Below are positions 61,767 to 64,000 of a stretch of 64,000 bases of DNA, piece after piece. The position numbers were made by a program, and so were the translations under genes. Under the pieces are notes generated by a model. The model did no database searches. It was not told the origin of the DNA and saw only the letters and a program-made list of their open reading frames with translations. Each line of letters opens with the position of its first letter. The stretch's first letter is position 1. Source of the DNA: Phialophora verrucosa (taxonomy: Eukaryota > Ascomycota > Eurotiomycetes > Chaetothyriales > Herpotrichiellaceae); the NCBI GenBank assembly GCA_002099365.1, contig MSED01000013.1, forward strand, positions 62,001-126,000, in the 5' to 3' direction.

Positions 61767-63158
61767 TGATAAAATCTCGCGACAGGTACAACGAGGGAGC
61801 AGGACGCGACGCCCTCGGGGCGGAGGGTGAGCCTAAATATCACATCACCAACATTGGCAGACGTCGACTTACCTCCCGTGGCACCCTGAAGGTGGCCTGA
61901 AGGGCCCTCTTCGCGATCCACATAGCACATGTGTCGGCCTGAGAGGAAGGTTCTCCCGCTATATGACCAATGCTCATCTCATGTCGTAGATTGTAACGGA
62001 GCGCTAGGTGAGCACTTACCTCATCAATACTTGGGGTCATCAGGCCATTGTCAGAAATACAGTTGAAGACGACGTTTGATCCGAGCCGTAATGCTCATAG
62101 CCGAAGATTCCCCTCGGTTACATCCGCTTCACGTACCTTTATCTGTCGCTACGAGTATCGTCTTACCCTTCGAGAGCCATTAGATGGGCCCGAAACACTT
62201 GCAGACGCTTGGGCAGCGTATCAAGCTTTCGTTCGATATCTGGTTGTGTACGCCTTTTCAGTAACCTCGATTCCGGATGAGCCTTATTTGCAATATTAAA
62301 CTCCACAGTCAAGGCGTGGTGTTCCGGTCTCAATCGGTCACGAGCACAAATAGACGTAGCTATTAACCTTAAATAGAAGGTTGCCCTCTTTGACGGCGTT
62401 CTATCTCGCCAAGACTCGTAGGGATGCTGCGAGTACGGTACGGAGTACACAGGCGAACCATTTGGGGGTCCTATTCCGATACCACCGGAATGGGTTCACA
62501 CTCTATCCAGGCCCTATTATTCTCTTCCCCTTGTGGAACTAATAGTGTCAGTTGCGGCTGTCATTCATAAAACATCTGTGTGGTGGAACACGCAGATGAA
62601 GGCCTGGCACTATTACTTCGCCAAGCTTAGTCCACGTGACACGCGCCAACCACCATGCCACCCTTCTAATTCCGTCGTGATGGCCATGAACGAAAAGGCC
62701 AATTCAAACCCAATATCGCCACCGGAACCGGAACCGATCAGTTTCCCGATCGGGCCAATGAACCAGACTTGTGCCCCAATCTCGGGGTTCCTCAACTGCT
62801 GAGCCTAAGGCTCAACTATACTGGAGAGGGCTGGAGCCGGCAAAATGCAGAATCGGTTGGTACGGTCGTCAGTATTGTGAAGGGCACTTTGTACAATATT
62901 TGTCGCGCGACTCCCCCAAAACGGAGACCCATACTACATCATCGAGTAGTTTATTCTGACATCTGTGAAGCTGCTGGAGGCTAGGCAGCCAAGTTCGTGG
63001 AGCTTATGGGATATCTAGGTATGTGCGATGGCGACAGGTTCTCACAGACCATTGTGACTGGCGAGCTGAAGCCACAAGGACAGGGAAGCCCACCCAAAAC
63101 TATTAGAGCTAACGCCACGGCGCAGGACTTGCTTTCGTCTCGGTGCTTCGCTTTGAAG
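61767..63158. other. Intergenic with possible spliced leader of the hydrolase
   Basis: About 1.4 kb. Two strong GTAAGT donors on the minus strand (near 62019 and 61874) with matching acceptors suggest a spliced 5' leader, or a longer N-terminus, for the hydrolase. The part from about 62050 to 63158 shows nothing I can support. Confidence 0.4.
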
Positions 63159-64000
63159 TCAGATTCCTCCTCCCAAGGGATCCAAATCTGTAAGCTCGTC
63201 GCTGCGTAAACTGTTGAAGTTGTAGGGAAAATCCACTATGCCGTCTAATATCCAATTAAGGGGGTCGAATACATCATAATCGGTCTGGCCATATTCCATG
63301 GTGAGAGAATCAGCTGCCCTAGGAATGGCGGCACCTGACAACATAGGCTCGTTTATCGCTGAGACCGAGTCTGTGTTCGACGCCGGAATGTTGATTTTGT
63401 TATCAGGCTGCTGAAGTTGCGGATTTTGCTCCCTAACTGGTATCTGGTCAGTGACTGTCTCAAATGACAAATGTGGCCATTCTTACCATCAGCAGGCCTT
63501 CCGCCTCGAAAGTGGAAATTTTGTCGCCACTGCCAAACGGAGTCGAAGACCACAGACATGGACATCCGACACTTGACCTTGAGCTGGAGGCTGTCATCGG
63601 CAGCACCTTCGCCAATGTTGTTACGGTTCGGTTCCGCACGCACTCTTCCGCTTTTCCAGACCTGGGCCAGAACCTCAGACAGGCGCTCTGCCAGGTCGTT
63701 TTCCATCACGCTCATACTTCTCAGCGCCCAGACCGTCCTGGATAAAAGCTCGGATGCACCCTTTGCATCCAGCTCATGCTCGCCAAGGAAGTGATGCATG
63801 AGTTTGAGGAGTGAGAAGCCCGCCCCAAGCATCGTAAAGAAGATATAATTCGTCGCATGTGACAAGGACAGGCCATGAGAATAGCTTGATGGCAAACTGA
63901 CGCTGATGTTCGATTCCAGACTCAGACACGTCTCGAGGAACTCAGTAGTGGCATAGTAGAGCTTCAACATGTCTGTCCGGTATGACGGTAATGAAGGCGG
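63159..64000 (-). CDS. Fungal transcription factor, C-terminal part, cut by window edge
   Basis: Two exons are visible, beyond 64000-63487 and 63436-63159, with intron GTAAGA...ATACCAG. About 262 residues of the C-terminus are present, and the N-terminal DNA-binding region is outside the window. The segment with LYYATTEFLETCLSL, LLSRTVWALRSMSVMENDL, AERLSEVLAQVW and CRMSMSVVFDSVWQWR matches the C-terminal part of the Leu3/PrtT-like group of Zn2Cys6 regulators. The tail is acidic and aromatic (DYDVFDPLNWILDGIVDF) and may be an activation domain. The targets cannot be inferred. Confidence 0.8.

Noticed and set aside
55998..64000. Secondary-metabolite cluster around HMG-CoA reductase, hydrolase and regulator
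   Set aside because: No synthase, P450 or other tailoring enzyme is present, and this HMG-CoA reductase looks like the ordinary full-length one.

Overview
The window is nuclear DNA from a filamentous ascomycete (Pezizomycotina). Its genes carry many 45-60 bp GT-AG introns with CTAAC-type branch sites. It contains families typical of these fungi: a class III HAMP-repeat histidine kinase, Zn2Cys6 regulators, a Goodbye-NACHT receptor, Spa2 and an ENTH adaptor. The class within Pezizomycotina cannot be fixed from the sequence alone. No rRNA, convincing tRNA, CRISPR array or intact transposon was seen. Exon borders are my own reading from splice signals, reading phase and family alignment; none rests on transcript data.

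Layout. At 1-8.8 kb, on the minus strand, lie an MFS drug-type transporter cut by the left edge, a class I CPD photolyase and a Sln1-type (group VI) hybrid histidine kinase. At 10.8-30.8 kb, on the plus strand, lie a protein with a PigL/HeLo-like helical N-terminus, a Nik1-type (group III) hybrid histidine kinase, a Zn2Cys6 regulator, a DOMON-cytochrome b561-like membrane protein, a sugar transporter, a small low-complexity ORF, a cluster of three minisatellites, and the exosome subunit Ski6/Rrp41. At 31-34.7 kb, on the minus strand, lie a bHLH-like gene and a lactose-permease-like transporter. At 37-49 kb, on the plus strand, lie an epsin (Ent3-like), an oxysterol-binding protein with ankyrin, PH, FFAT and ORD parts, and a large NOD-like receptor (Goodbye-NACHT-TPR-acidic linker-zinc finger). 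At 50.3-64 kb, on the minus strand, lie a cyclophilin, Spa2, HMG-CoA reductase, an alpha/beta hydrolase and a transcription factor cut by the right edge.

How the genes relate. Most are independent housekeeping or regulatory genes. The clearest functional link is the two osmosensing histidine kinases, which in other fungi feed the same phosphorelay to the HOG MAP kinase. Ski6, cyclophilin, Spa2, HMG-CoA reductase, the ENTH protein and the oxysterol-binding protein are conserved core genes. The NOD-like receptor is the likeliest fast-evolving, non-self-recognition component, and the PigL/HeLo-like protein is of a type often found in the same kind of system. Points of interest are the receptor's C-terminal cysteine-rich module, a Met-to-Arg change in the Nik1 H-box, two introns that appear to be GC-AG, apparent dual mitochondrial and cytosolic or nuclear starts in the cyclophilin and photolyase, and the minisatellite cluster.
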